DNA from: Paracoccaceae bacterium
GTDB taxonomy: Bacteria > Pseudomonadota > Alphaproteobacteria > Rhodobacterales > Rhodobacteraceae
Assembly (NCBI GenBank): GCA_021648225.1
Contig: JAKITE010000006.1
Span: forward strand, 1 to 52,522
Length of the DNA stretch: 52,522 nucleotides
Direction of reading: 5' to 3'
Shown here: positions 7,531 through 15,722 of the stretch, one piece after another
Layout: every line of letters begins with the position of its first letter
Position numbering within the stretch: the stretch's first letter is position 1
The notes under the pieces: generated by a model
The model's database searches: none
What the model was told of the DNA's origin: nothing
What the model saw: only the letters and a program-made list of their open reading frames with translations
Translations under genes and position numbers: made by a program

Positions 7531-8319
7531 ATGAAAACCGCAATAATTATCCCTGCGCGCTTTGCCAGCCAACGGTTTAACGGTAAACCGCTGGTGCAAA
7601 TTATAGGCGCCACCGGCCAAAGCAAAACCCTGATTCAGCGCAGCTGGGAGGCCGCGGCGCAGGTTGAAAATATTGCACAACTGATTGTCACCAGCGATGA
7701 TCAGCGGATACTGGACCATGCAAAAGATTTTGGTGCGGATGTTATGGCTAGCTCTGGCAGCGCGCAAAATGGCAGCGAGCGGTGTGCCGAGCTGGTGGAT
7801 CGGCTTGATCCCGACATTGACCTGATTATCAATTTCCAAGGCGATTCCCCGCTAACCCCACCCGATTTTGTAACCGCAATTATAGATGCAATGGCGGATG
7901 GTGATGCGGATATGGCCACACCGGTTTTGCGATGTGATGCGCAAACATTGGCGCGGTTTCGCAAGGATCGAAAAAATGGCAAGGTTGGCGGCACTACGGC
8001 GGTTTTTGATAAAAACCACCATGCGCTTTATTTTTCAAAAGAGATTTTGCCGTTTGTGGATGGGCTAGCGGATGCGCCACCGGTGTTTCATCATGTGGGG
8101 CTTTACGGGTTTCGGCCAAAGGCGTTAAAACAATATCTGGGCTGGCCGCAGGGCCGTTTGGAAACGGCTGAGGGGTTGGAGCAGCTGCGCTTTTTGGAAA
8201 ACGGCGCTAAAATAAAATGTGTCGAGGTTCAGGCCAAAAACCGCGTGTTTTGGGAGGTCAATAACCCCGTTGATGTCGAACGGGTAGAGGCAGCATTGGC
8301 GCAAATGGGGGTGGCATAG
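7531..8319 (+). CDS. kdsB: 3-deoxy-manno-octulosonate cytidylyltransferase
   Basis: A 262-residue cytoplasmic enzyme that activates Kdo with CTP to CMP-Kdo for lipid A-core assembly. The nucleotidyltransferase opening IIPARFASQRFNGKPL, the SDDQRI motif, the NGSERCAE segment and NFQGDSPLTPP (metal-binding Asp) are all visible. The C-terminal EVNNPVDVERVE motif is also typical. It sits between kdsD and kdsA, and its stop codon directly abuts the kdsA ATG. Confidence 0.96.
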   Translation: MKTAIIIPARFASQRFNGKPLVQIIGATGQSKTLIQRSWEAAAQVENIAQLIVTSDDQRILDHAKDFGADVMASSGSAQNGSERCAELVDRLDPDIDLIINFQGDSPLTPPDFVTAIIDAMADGDADMATPVLRCDAQTLARFRKDRKNGKVGGTTAVFDKNHHALYFSKEILPFVDGLADAPPVFHHVGLYGFRPKALKQYLGWPQGRLETAEGLEQLRFLENGAKIKCVEVQAKNRVFWEVNNPVDVERVEAALAQMGVA

Positions 8320-9153
8320 ATGAAAACGGTGCAAATATCCGCGCCAGCGGGAAATATTGAAATTGGCAATAAATTGCCTTTTGTGCTGATCTCTGGCCCG
8401 TGCCAGATTGAAAGCCGGGACCACACATTGCGCTGTGCTGAAACCCTGCAACGTCAAGCTATGGCGGCAGGTATCCCGCTGATTTTCAAGGCCTCTTTTG
8501 ACAAAGCCAACCGAAGCTCGGGCAATTCCGCGCGCGGGGTCGGCATTGAAAAAGGCCTGCAAATACTGGCAGACGTCCGCCGTGAAACCGGCCTGCCGGT
8601 GCTAAGCGATGTGCATGATGCCACGCAATGCGCTGCCGTGGCCGAGGTGGTTGATATGCTGCAAATTCCGGCATTCCTGTGCCGTCAGACCGATTTGCTG
8701 ATCGCGGCGGCCAAAACCGGCAAGCCTGTAAATATCAAAAAAGGCCAGTTTTTGGCCCCTTGGGATATGGCAAATGTCGCTGCCAAAATCAGCGCGGCGG
8801 GTAATGAGCAGATCGCATTAACCGAACGGGGCACCTCGTTTGGCTATAACACGCTGGTGTCGGATTTTCGCGGTATTCCGGTGATGGCACAAACTGGATA
8901 CCCGGTTATTTTTGATGCCACCCATTCGGTGCAACAGCCGGGCGGCTTGGGTGAAACCTCGGGCGGGCAACGGCAATTTGTGCCGGTATTGGCGCGCGCG
9001 GCTTTGGCTGTGGGTGTGGCAGGGCTGTTTATCGAGACCCATGATGACCCGGATAATGCGCCGTCAGATGGGCCAAATATGTTACACCTTGATGATTTGC
9101 CTGCATATTTCGATGAATGGAAAGCGCTGGATCAGATCGCAAAATCTAGGTAA
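8320..9153 (+). CDS. kdsA: 3-deoxy-8-phosphooctulonate synthase
   Basis: A 277-residue enzyme that condenses phosphoenolpyruvate with arabinose 5-phosphate to Kdo-8-phosphate. Family landmarks: LISGPCQIESRDHTLR, FKASFDKANRSS, VLSDVHD, LQIPAFLCRQTDLL, NIKKGQFLAPWDM, RGTSFGYNTLVSDFRG, DATHSVQQPGG and the final FIETHDDPDNAPSDGPNML. It lacks an obvious substitution of the Asn26/Cys11-type residues that separate metal-dependent from metal-independent forms; I did not resolve which type it is. It ends the kds operon and overlaps the convergent DUF2794 gene by 8 bases. Confidence 0.96.
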   Translation: MKTVQISAPAGNIEIGNKLPFVLISGPCQIESRDHTLRCAETLQRQAMAAGIPLIFKASFDKANRSSGNSARGVGIEKGLQILADVRRETGLPVLSDVHDATQCAAVAEVVDMLQIPAFLCRQTDLLIAAAKTGKPVNIKKGQFLAPWDMANVAAKISAAGNEQIALTERGTSFGYNTLVSDFRGIPVMAQTGYPVIFDATHSVQQPGGLGETSGGQRQFVPVLARAALAVGVAGLFIETHDDPDNAPSDGPNMLHLDDLPAYFDEWKALDQIAKSR

Positions 9154-9493
9154 TGACGCGGATCAGTTTTTGTTCCAACACCCGTAATACCAACTGAAGA
9201 TCATGGCCGCGCCGCAGGGTTTTGCCATTTTGCGCCACCACCGAATACTGGCCTTGTTTTCGGGCCAGTTTCGGATTTTTCTCGATCCGGTAAATCGGGT
9301 TTTCCGCACTGTGGCGAAACACTGAAAATATCGCAATATCCCGCAGGTTGGAAATGCCGTAATCCCGCCATTCTCCGGCGGCAACCATACGGCCATAAAG
9401 CGACAGGATCGGCGTAAGTTCAGTGCGATGGAAACTGATGATCTCGGGCGTTTTGTCGGGAAAGGGCGTTATGTTATTTTGCATTTTGGCCAT
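9146..9493 (-). CDS. DUF2794 domain-containing protein
   Basis: A 115-residue protein of a family almost confined to alphaproteobacteria. The core ISFHRTELTPILSLYGRMVAAGEWRDY, followed by FRHSAENPIYRIEKNPKLA, is its signature. There is no signal peptide and no membrane segment. Its function is unknown. The stop codon overlaps that of kdsA (shared CTAGGTAA), so the two transcripts must overlap at their 3' ends. Confidence 0.88.
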   Translation of the reverse strand: MAKMQNNITPFPDKTPEIISFHRTELTPILSLYGRMVAAGEWRDYGISNLRDIAIFSVFRHSAENPIYRIEKNPKLARKQGQYSVVAQNGKTLRRGHDLQLVLRVLEQKLIRVIT

Positions 9494-9556
9494 GGGATAA
9501 GCTTGCGGCGGGTCGCGGGTTTTTGCAAGAAAAATCAGTTTGGCAATTGCAAGTTT

Positions 9557-9584
9557 TTTGACCTAATGCCACGATAGGGTCAAA
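9557..9584. promoter_or_regulatory. Imperfect inverted repeat upstream of the gamma-glutamyltransferase gene
   Basis: TTTGACCTA and TAGGGTCAAA form arms around a 9-base centre, with one bulged base. The repeat lies in the divergent spacer between the DUF2794 gene and the ggt-like gene, 18 bp before the latter's ATG. It could be an operator or a 5' UTR hairpin. No known consensus was recognised. Confidence 0.3.
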
Positions 9585-9602
9585 TCAAAAAAGGCAAATG
9601 AT

Positions 9603-11180
9603 ATGCGTGATTTTCACTTTTCCGGACGCTCAACCGTGATTTCCAAAAATGGCATGTGTGCGACATCGCACCCTTTGGCAGCGCAAACCGCCATTAAAAT
9701 TCTGGAATCCGGTGGCAACGCGGTGGATGCGGGCATTGCCGCTGCCATGGTTTTGAATATTTGTGAACCGCAAATGACCGGGCTGGGTGGCGATTGTTTT
9801 GCCTTGTTGCAACCGGCGGGGTCGGATGAATTTATCGGGCTGAATGCCTCGGGGAAGGCACCAAAAAACCTGTCAGCGGCGCGATTGCGTGATCAGGGCC
9901 ATAGCAAAATTGATGAAAACAGCGCCATGGCGGTGACGGTTCCGGGCGCGGTGGACGGGTTTGTCACCCTGTCCAAAGATTGGGGTAGCATGCCTTTGGC
10001 TGATGTTCTGGCCCCAGCGATTCATTATGCAGAGCAGGGCGTTCCGGTGGCGGAACGGGTGGCGTTTGATTGGCGCGCGAGCCTGTCACGGTTGCAAGGA
10101 AATGCGCAAAACCTTTACAGTTTTTCGGGGAATGCGCCTGAACCGGGGCAGGTTTTTCGCGCCCCGCATCAAGCCGAGGTTCTGCGCCGCATCGCCAAAC
10201 AAGGCCGCGCCGGATTTTACGAAGATGAGGTAGCGCAAGATTTTGTCGATACACTAGCAGCACTTGGCGGCAGCCACACAATGGAAGATTTTGCCGCAAC
10301 AAAATGTGATTATGTAACACCGGTTCGCGGTGAATATAAAGGGTTTGAGCTGATCGAGCTGCCGCCAAACGGGCAGGGATCAATTGCGATCCTCATCGCC
10401 AATATTCTATCGCATTTCGACATTGCAAAGCTGGATCCGTTTGGCAACCAGCGCGCCCATCTGGAGGCCGAGGCCACCAAGCTGGCTTATGATGCGCGCG
10501 ACCGGTTTGTCGCTGATCCGTCGGCAATGGCTGACCGGCTGGACCATCTTTTGAGCAAACAGGTTGCCGCAGATCTGGCGGCATTGATCAACCCTGATCG
10601 CGCGATGGATTGGGGGTTTGAACAGACCGAAGCGGTGCATAAAGAAACGGTTTATCTGACGGTTGTTGATAAAAACCGCATGGCGCTTTCGCTGATTTAT
10701 TCGATATTTCACAGCTTTGGTTCCGGCATTGCCTCGGACAAGTTCGGTATTTTAATGCAAAACCGAGGTGCCGGTTTTACCCTGCAACAGGGCCACCCGA
10801 ACGAGGCCGGCGGCGGCAAACGCCCCATGCACACCATTATTCCCGGCATGATCCGCAAACCGGGGGCGTTTTTGATGCCGTTCGGAGTGATGGGCGGGCA
10901 ATATCAGGCCGCTGGCCATATGCGATTCTTGTCTAACATCGCCGATTTTGGCATGGATATCCAGCCAGCCATCGACGCCCCGCGCAGCTTTGCCCATATG
11001 GGGGTTTTGGCGATGGAACGGGGCTATGGGCCTGAAATTCGCAATCAGTTAACAAAGATGGGCCATAGCGTAACCACGCCTGAAACCGCCATTGGCGGCG
11101 CGCAGGCGATTATGATCAAAGATGATGTTTTATTTGGTGCGTCTGACCCGCGCAAGGATGGCTGCGCGCAGGGCTATTAG
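9603..11180 (+). CDS. Gamma-glutamyltransferase family protein
   Basis: A 525-residue Ntn-hydrolase that cleaves or transfers gamma-glutamyl groups (glutathione and related amides). SGGNAVDAGIAAAMVLNICEPQMTGLGGDCF near the start is the large-subunit signature. The autoprocessing nucleophile is predicted to be Thr349 in ETVYLTVVD, which keeps the T-x6-D spacing of the E. coli enzyme. NRGAGF, GGKRPMHTI and FGVMGGQYQ belong to the small subunit. No signal peptide is seen, so it probably acts in the cytoplasm, unlike the classical periplasmic Ggt. Other gamma-glutamyl amide substrates are possible. It shares a four-base TTAG with the convergent hspQ stop. Confidence 0.88.
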   Translation: MRDFHFSGRSTVISKNGMCATSHPLAAQTAIKILESGGNAVDAGIAAAMVLNICEPQMTGLGGDCFALLQPAGSDEFIGLNASGKAPKNLSAARLRDQGHSKIDENSAMAVTVPGAVDGFVTLSKDWGSMPLADVLAPAIHYAEQGVPVAERVAFDWRASLSRLQGNAQNLYSFSGNAPEPGQVFRAPHQAEVLRRIAKQGRAGFYEDEVAQDFVDTLAALGGSHTMEDFAATKCDYVTPVRGEYKGFELIELPPNGQGSIAILIANILSHFDIAKLDPFGNQRAHLEAEATKLAYDARDRFVADPSAMADRLDHLLSKQVAADLAALINPDRAMDWGFEQTEAVHKETVYLTVVDKNRMALSLIYSIFHSFGSGIASDKFGILMQNRGAGFTLQQGHPNEAGGGKRPMHTIIPGMIRKPGAFLMPFGVMGGQYQAAGHMRFLSNIADFGMDIQPAIDAPRSFAHMGVLAMERGYGPEIRNQLTKMGHSVTTPETAIGGAQAIMIKDDVLFGASDPRKDGCAQGY

Positions 11181-11503
11181 TGCAGATTGCCGCCAAGATC
11201 ATATTTGCCATTTGACAAATCGCCAAACATTTCAGCTACTTCGGGGTGCTCTACCGGTTCGTCCGTGTCGTCTTGCAGCAGGTTTTGCTCGGACACATAG
11301 GCTACGTAATAGGATGTGTCGTTTTCGGCCAGCAGATGGTAAAAAGGCTGGTCGCGCTTTGGGCGCATGTCTTCAGGAATGGATTCCAGCCATTCATCGG
11401 AATTGTTAAAGGTCGGGTCCACATCAAAAATCACCCCGCGAAAAGGATGAATCCGGTGTTTGACAACCTGTCCGAGTGTGAATTTTGCGTGCAGCTTTTC
11501 CAT
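11177..11503 (-). CDS. hspQ: Heat shock protein HspQ
   Basis: A 108-residue cytoplasmic protein of the HspQ/YccV family, which binds hemimethylated DNA in vitro and modulates Lon-dependent proteolysis in enterobacteria. AKFTLGQVVKHRIHPFRGVIFDVDP and the QPFYHLLAENDTSYYVAYVSEQNLL core are diagnostic. The N-terminal half matches the conserved barrel; the C-terminal ~25 residues are variable. It is a single gene, divergent from the transporter gene downstream. Confidence 0.92.
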   Translation of the reverse strand: MEKLHAKFTLGQVVKHRIHPFRGVIFDVDPTFNNSDEWLESIPEDMRPKRDQPFYHLLAENDTSYYVAYVSEQNLLQDDTDEPVEHPEVAEMFGDLSNGKYDLGGNLH

Positions 11504-11629
11504 GGGTCCATTGCCTGATTTTTGTAGTCAATTATCATGGCGACGCCTCATTTGTCCATAAGCTTTGCAACAATGGTTGACAGGCCCGTTGTTGTGGGAT
11601 TGACAGGGCGCAGGCCAAGGGGAAATTCA

Positions 11630-12520
11630 TTGTCAATCGTTGCTACATTTTTGCAGGTGCTGGAAATTATCGCGCCGGTTTTTATTCTGGCAGGTTTAGG
11701 ATTTGTCTGGGTTAAGGCCGGCTGGGATTATCCGGTCCGGTTTGTCACCCGCCTGACCATGACCATCGCTATTCCTTGTTTGATTTTCGTGGCTTTAGTG
11801 CGGATGCAGATTGACCCGGCAATTTTGCGAAATACAGCATTGGCGGCGTTTTTGTCCTATTTGGCATTGATCGGCTTTTTTGCGGTTTTCATCCGGCTGA
11901 TGAAATATGACCAGCAGACGTTTTTATCACCGCTGGTGTTTGGCAATACCGGCAATCTGGGCCTGCCGCTGGCATTTTTTGCCTTTGGCTCGGTGGGGTT
12001 TGATTTTGCGGTGATCATTTTTGCTGTCATGGCGCTGATGTCTTTTACCTTTGGGGTCTGGGTTGTTTCTGGCGGGAAATCTCCGGTTGTGGCGATTAAG
12101 GAACCTTTGGTCTGGGCAACAATACTGGGGTCGGTTTTTCTGTTTACCGGCACAACCCTGCCGGATTGGGGCATGAACACCCTTGAATTAATTGGACAAA
12201 TGGGCATTCCGTTGATGTTGGTTACCCTTGGTGTGGCCATAACGCGGTTACGGCCCGCAGCGCTGAGCCGTGCGGTTTGGCTATCTTTATTAAAGATTGT
12301 TATTTGTGTTGCTGTGCCGGTGGGGATCGGCATCTGGTTTGATTTGCCGCCGCTGGCTTTTGCGGTTTTGGTGTTGCAAATCGCAACCCCTGTGGCGGTG
12401 ACCAATTTTATGCTGGCTGAAAAATACGGTGCAAATTCAGCCGAGGTCGCGGGGCTGGTGGTGGTTTCAACGGTTTTTTCGGTAATCGCTATTCCGCTCA
12501 TTCTCGCTTATTTGATCTGA
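11630..12520 (+). CDS. AEC (auxin efflux carrier) family transporter
   Basis: An inner-membrane transporter of about 296 residues with ten predicted hydrophobic segments. VLEIIAPVFILAGLGFVWVKAG opens it, and FGNTGNLGLPLAFFAFG matches the crossover Asn/Gly motif of AEC carriers. The C-terminal half repeats the fold (LKIVICVAVPVGIG, VAVTNFMLAEKYG). I place the start at TTG 11630, preceded by AGGGGAAA, because the upstream in-frame ATGs at 11537 and 11573 would add a charged non-homologous leader. Substrates in this family are usually small organic acids or amino acids; nothing here identifies one. Confidence 0.82.
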   Translation: MSIVATFLQVLEIIAPVFILAGLGFVWVKAGWDYPVRFVTRLTMTIAIPCLIFVALVRMQIDPAILRNTALAAFLSYLALIGFFAVFIRLMKYDQQTFLSPLVFGNTGNLGLPLAFFAFGSVGFDFAVIIFAVMALMSFTFGVWVVSGGKSPVVAIKEPLVWATILGSVFLFTGTTLPDWGMNTLELIGQMGIPLMLVTLGVAITRLRPAALSRAVWLSLLKIVICVAVPVGIGIWFDLPPLAFAVLVLQIATPVAVTNFMLAEKYGANSAEVAGLVVVSTVFSVIAIPLILAYLI

Positions 12521-12598
12521 CACGGGTTGATTTTTTGGTCAAATTCGGGCTAGGTATATAAAAAATAAAACAGAGCAGAAATAATTCGAGGCAAACAG

Positions 12599-13168
12599 AT
12601 GAAATATCTGGCGTTAATATTTGCGCTGGTTCTTGGGTCATGTGCCCGGGATTCCAGCCCTCCCGTTCAACAAGACAATGCGTGTTCAATACTGGACCAG
12701 CGTAACGGCTGGCTGAAAGACTTGCAAAAGGCCGAGGCCAATTGGGGCGCGCCGGTGCATGTGCAAATGGCGATTATCTGGAAAGAAAGCAGTTTTCGCG
12801 CAAGGGCAAGAACCCGCAAGGTTTATTTCCTTGGCTCAATTCCCAATGGCCGTATTTCCTCGGCTTTCGGGTTTTCGCAAGCGCTGGATGGCACATGGGA
12901 TGATTACCGGGAACGAACCAACAGCCGTGGTGCAAGGCGCAGCAATTTTGGTGATGCCACCGATTTTATCGGCTGGTATATGCAAAATTCAAACCGGAGC
13001 AACGGCATTGGCATGGATGATGCCTATAACCAATACCTTGCTTATCATGAGGGCCAAGCCGGATATTCCCGTGGCAGTTATCGCGAAAAAGACTGGCTGG
13101 TCCGTGTGGCCGGTCAGGTTCGCAATCAGGCCGCCCGATACGAAGACCAGTTGCAATATTGCACCTAG
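12599..13168 (+). CDS. Lipoprotein with transglycosylase-like SLT domain
   Basis: A 189-residue secreted lipoprotein. The lipobox LGSC places the acylated cysteine at residue 15 after a short hydrophobic leader. The body carries VQMAIIWKESSFRARA, in which the Glu of KES is the likely catalytic acid, then SSAFGFSQALDGTWDDY, corresponding to the GLMQ-type segment, and NQYLAYHEGQAGYSRGS. This pattern fits a small SLT-fold lytic transglycosylase anchored to the outer membrane. It is separate from the large Slt at 1.5 kb and probably has a specialised wall-editing role. It converges on znuB with a 9-bp gap. Confidence 0.8.
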   Translation: MKYLALIFALVLGSCARDSSPPVQQDNACSILDQRNGWLKDLQKAEANWGAPVHVQMAIIWKESSFRARARTRKVYFLGSIPNGRISSAFGFSQALDGTWDDYRERTNSRGARRSNFGDATDFIGWYMQNSNRSNGIGMDDAYNQYLAYHEGQAGYSRGSYREKDWLVRVAGQVRNQAARYEDQLQYCT

Positions 13169-13177
13169 GTCCTGACC

Positions 13178-13963
13178 CTAATTCCGGCGAAATAGATTCA
13201 GTAATACAAACAGCAAGCTGGCGGTTACAATAATCGCCGGCCCTGCCTGAATATCGGCTTGCCAGCTTAGCCAAATACCGCCTGTAACCGATGCCATGCC
13301 AATGATTGCGGTGAAAAACACCATACGTTCTGGCGAGCGTGAAACCGGTGCCGCCGCTGCCGCTGGCAGGATCAGCATTGCCGTGATTAACAATATCCCC
13401 ACCAGTTTCATTGAAATCGCAACAAAAAACGCCAATGTCAGTGTGAAAACCAGCCGGTCCCGCAATATCGACCCGCCTTCGGCCACCAATAATTCGGGGG
13501 ATAATGTCGCGTTTAGCAAGGGTCTCCAGAAAATTGCGATTACCAGTATTATACCAATGGCACCGGCAGCCATCACCAGTATTTCGCTATTTGATACGGT
13601 CAGAATATTGCCCAGCAATGTATCTAGCAGGTTCAGCCGAACCCCCGGTAAAACCGCCGCTGCCACCAGCCCGATGGCCAGTGCCGAATGGGAAAAAACC
13701 CCCAATATTGTATCAGCCGCATAGGTGCCTTTGCGCGTGGCAAAGGTAACTGTCAGGGCCATGGCGGCGGTAATAACAATGACCCCCAGCATCAATGGCA
13801 TGGAAAAGCTCATCGCCAGGGCAACCCCCAGCAAGGCCGCATGGCCGGTTGCATCGCCAAAATAAGCCATGCGTCGCCATACAATCAAACAGCCCAAAGG
13901 TGCCGAGGCCAGCGCAATAATACCACCGGCAATCAGCGCGCGCAGCAGAAAATCATCAATCAT
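13178..13963 (-). CDS. znuB: Zinc ABC transporter permease
   Basis: About 261 residues with eight or so membrane segments, belonging to the ABC-3 metal permease family. MIDDFLLRALIAGGIIALASAPLGCLIVWRRMAYFGDATGHAALLGVALA is the typical N-terminal region, and VGILLITAMLILPAAAAAPV is the conserved cytoplasmic-loop region. I start at ATG 13963; the longer in-frame extension to 14026 overlaps znuC and is not family-like. It overlaps the znuC end by 8 bases, so the two are translationally coupled. Permease of the high-affinity zinc importer under Zur control. Confidence 0.92.
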   Translation of the reverse strand: MIDDFLLRALIAGGIIALASAPLGCLIVWRRMAYFGDATGHAALLGVALAMSFSMPLMLGVIVITAAMALTVTFATRKGTYAADTILGVFSHSALAIGLVAAAVLPGVRLNLLDTLLGNILTVSNSEILVMAAGAIGIILVIAIFWRPLLNATLSPELLVAEGGSILRDRLVFTLTLAFFVAISMKLVGILLITAMLILPAAAAAPVSRSPERMVFFTAIIGMASVTGGIWLSWQADIQAGPAIIVTASLLFVLLNLFRRN

Positions 13964-14675
13964 GATCGCAGCTCTTTGAATGAATGTGGTTGTGTTGATA
14001 AAGCGCCAGACCGGGGCGGATGCCAAACATTTCCTGATACCCGGGGTCTTTTGAAACCGATTCCGGCGCGCCGGAGCAGCAAATATGGGTATTGAGGCAA
14101 ATCACCCGATCTGATTCTGCCATCACGATATGTAAATCATGGCTGACCATAAACACAGCCAAGCCTGATTCCGCCCGCACTTCGTTCAAAAGCATGTAAA
14201 ACCGTGCCTCGCCCGGTTGGTCCAGCCCTTGGGTTGGTTCATCCAGTATCAGCAAATCGGGTTTTCGCATCAGGGCGCGGGCCAGCAAAACCCGCTGGGT
14301 CTCGCCGCCTGACAGGTCGGCCAATCGCGCGTTATACAGGTTTTTCGCATCGCAGCGTGCCAGCATTGCGCGGCGTTTTTCCGGATCATTTTCGCCGGAC
14401 AAAGACAGGAACCGGTCAACCGGCATGGGCATCAACTGTTCAAGCTGAAGCTTTTGCGGCGTGTATCCGATTTTCAAGCCGCGCTTGCGAATAATTCTGC
14501 CCGAGGTTGGTTTCAGCGTGCCGATCAGGGCGCGGATCAGGGTGGTTTTTCCCGCACCATTAGGGCCGATCAGGCTGACAGCTTCGCCGGGGACCAGCGT
14601 AAAACTGATCCGGTCCAGCAGGGTGCGTTTGCCTTTCTGGATGGTCAGGTTTTCAACCGATAATAGCGGGGTCAT
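13956..14675 (-). CDS. znuC: Zinc ABC transporter ATP-binding protein
   Basis: About 239 residues. Walker A GPNGAGKTTL, signature LSGGETQRVLLARAL, Walker B LLILDEPTQGLD and the switch His in VSHDLH are all intact. The start at ATG 14675 overlaps the zur stop codon (ATGA), which argues against the upstream in-frame ATG at 14690. It drives zinc import with ZnuB. The substrate-binding protein ZnuA is not encoded next to it. Confidence 0.93.
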   Translation of the reverse strand: MTPLLSVENLTIQKGKRTLLDRISFTLVPGEAVSLIGPNGAGKTTLIRALIGTLKPTSGRIIRKRGLKIGYTPQKLQLEQLMPMPVDRFLSLSGENDPEKRRAMLARCDAKNLYNARLADLSGGETQRVLLARALMRKPDLLILDEPTQGLDQPGEARFYMLLNEVRAESGLAVFMVSHDLHIVMAESDRVICLNTHICCSGAPESVSKDPGYQEMFGIRPGLALYQHNHIHSKSCDHD

Positions 14676-15100
14676 TGGCAAGAACCACACAGGCCTGTTG
14701 CTTCCAATACCAGATCCTCGACCTGAAAACCGTGCTTGGCAGCGGCAGATAGCGACGGGCTTTTGATCTCGTCAACATTGCCGCAATCACGGCAAATCAG
14801 AAATGCAGCCATATGGGCATGCGGCCCGAAGCAACAGGCGGTATAGGCCGAAACCGAATGCAGTTTATGGGCCAGACCTTGATCAACCAGAAAATCCAGC
14901 ACCCGGTAAACCGCTGGCGGGGCTGATGCCTTGCCTTTGGAATTCAACCTGTCAAACAGCGCATAGGCACCAACGGGATGTTTGGAATGGTGCAATATTT
15001 GCAACACATCACGGCGGAGTTCCGTCAGGCGCACCCCCCGGGCTGACAAGGTTTTGGTTGCGCTATCTGTGTTTTCACAAGCATGGCAAGAATTTGGCAT
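14672..15100 (-). CDS. zur: Zinc uptake transcriptional repressor (Fur family)
   Basis: A 142-residue Fur-family regulator that represses zinc uptake when zinc is bound. It has a winged-helix region (TELRRDVLQILHHSKHPVGAYALFDRL ... PAVYRVLDFLVDQGLAHKL) and metal ligands CCFGPHAHMAAF, CRDCG and the C-terminal CGSC. The N-terminal HACE segment adds a further Cys/His. Genes order as zur-znuC-znuB on the minus strand with ATGA coupling. A Zur-like palindrome just upstream suggests autoregulation. Confidence 0.92.
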   Translation of the reverse strand: MPNSCHACENTDSATKTLSARGVRLTELRRDVLQILHHSKHPVGAYALFDRLNSKGKASAPPAVYRVLDFLVDQGLAHKLHSVSAYTACCFGPHAHMAAFLICRDCGNVDEIKSPSLSAAAKHGFQVEDLVLEATGLCGSCQ

Positions 15101-15113
15101 ATTTGACCCTAAA

Positions 15114-15126
15114 GTTATAATATAAC
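15114..15126. promoter_or_regulatory. Zur box upstream of zur-znuCB
   Basis: GTTATA-A-TATAAC is a perfect 13-bp palindrome that begins 14 bp upstream of the zur ATG on the minus strand. It resembles the AT-rich GTTATA-type Zur operators of alphaproteobacteria. Its position would block zur-znuC-znuB transcription when Zur is zinc-loaded. Assignment is by consensus resemblance and location. Confidence 0.75.
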
Positions 15127-15152
15127 CTTATAGAGCCAAACCCGCGCTGCCT

Positions 15153-15722
15153 TCAACCCCTTGCGGCGGCATGATATTCGGGGTTGGGTTTCATACCGAT
15201 GGCCGAGGCCATTTTATTGCTCATATTATAAAACCCTGCCACGGCGGCAATATCCCAGATATCGGCATCGCTAAACCCGTTATCGCGCAGGGTCTGGCGG
15301 TCGGATTCCTTGATCGCGGCGCTGTTTTCAGTCATCAACACGGCAAAATCTAGCATGCTGCGTTCACGATCGGTCAAATCAGCCACATGGTAATTCATTA
15401 CCAAGGCTTCGCCCAGTTCAGGCCGGCCAGACAGTTCGCGCACAGCCGCGCCATGGGCAACAAGGCAATAAAAGCATTTATTGACCGAGGAAACCACCAC
15501 CGCGATCATTTCGCGTTCCAGCTTTGACAAGCCGCTATCGCCCAGCATCAGGTCATTATACAGCGCGGAAAAAGCATTTAGTTTATCGATATTATGGGCA
15601 TAGGCTTGCAGCACATTTGGCACCAGCCCCAGTTTTTCCTGACATATTTCGAAAAACCTGGCGGTGCTTTCGGGCAACGGGTCAACCATTGGCAGGTTTA
15701 GGGCGGTGGGCAGATTGGTCAT
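15153..15722 (-). CDS. Peroxidase-related AhpD-like protein (carboxymuconolactone decarboxylase family)
   Basis: A 189-residue all-helical protein. NKCFYCLVAHG (Cys83, Cys86, His90) is the redox CxxC-x3-H of AhpD-like proteins. The layout with LSKLEREMIAVVVSSVN before it and ALVMNYHVADLTDRERSMLDFAVLMT after it fits the uncharacterised peroxidase-related subfamily. The start at 15722 overlaps the preceding GNAT stop by 4 bases; the longer in-frame extension lies inside the GNAT gene. It is the last gene of the five-gene operon, where it may detoxify peroxide made by the FAD oxidase. That role is inference from context. Confidence 0.85.
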   Translation of the reverse strand: MTNLPTALNLPMVDPLPESTARFFEICQEKLGLVPNVLQAYAHNIDKLNAFSALYNDLMLGDSGLSKLEREMIAVVVSSVNKCFYCLVAHGAAVRELSGRPELGEALVMNYHVADLTDRERSMLDFAVLMTENSAAIKESDRQTLRDNGFSDADIWDIAAVAGFYNMSNKMASAIGMKPNPEYHAAARG

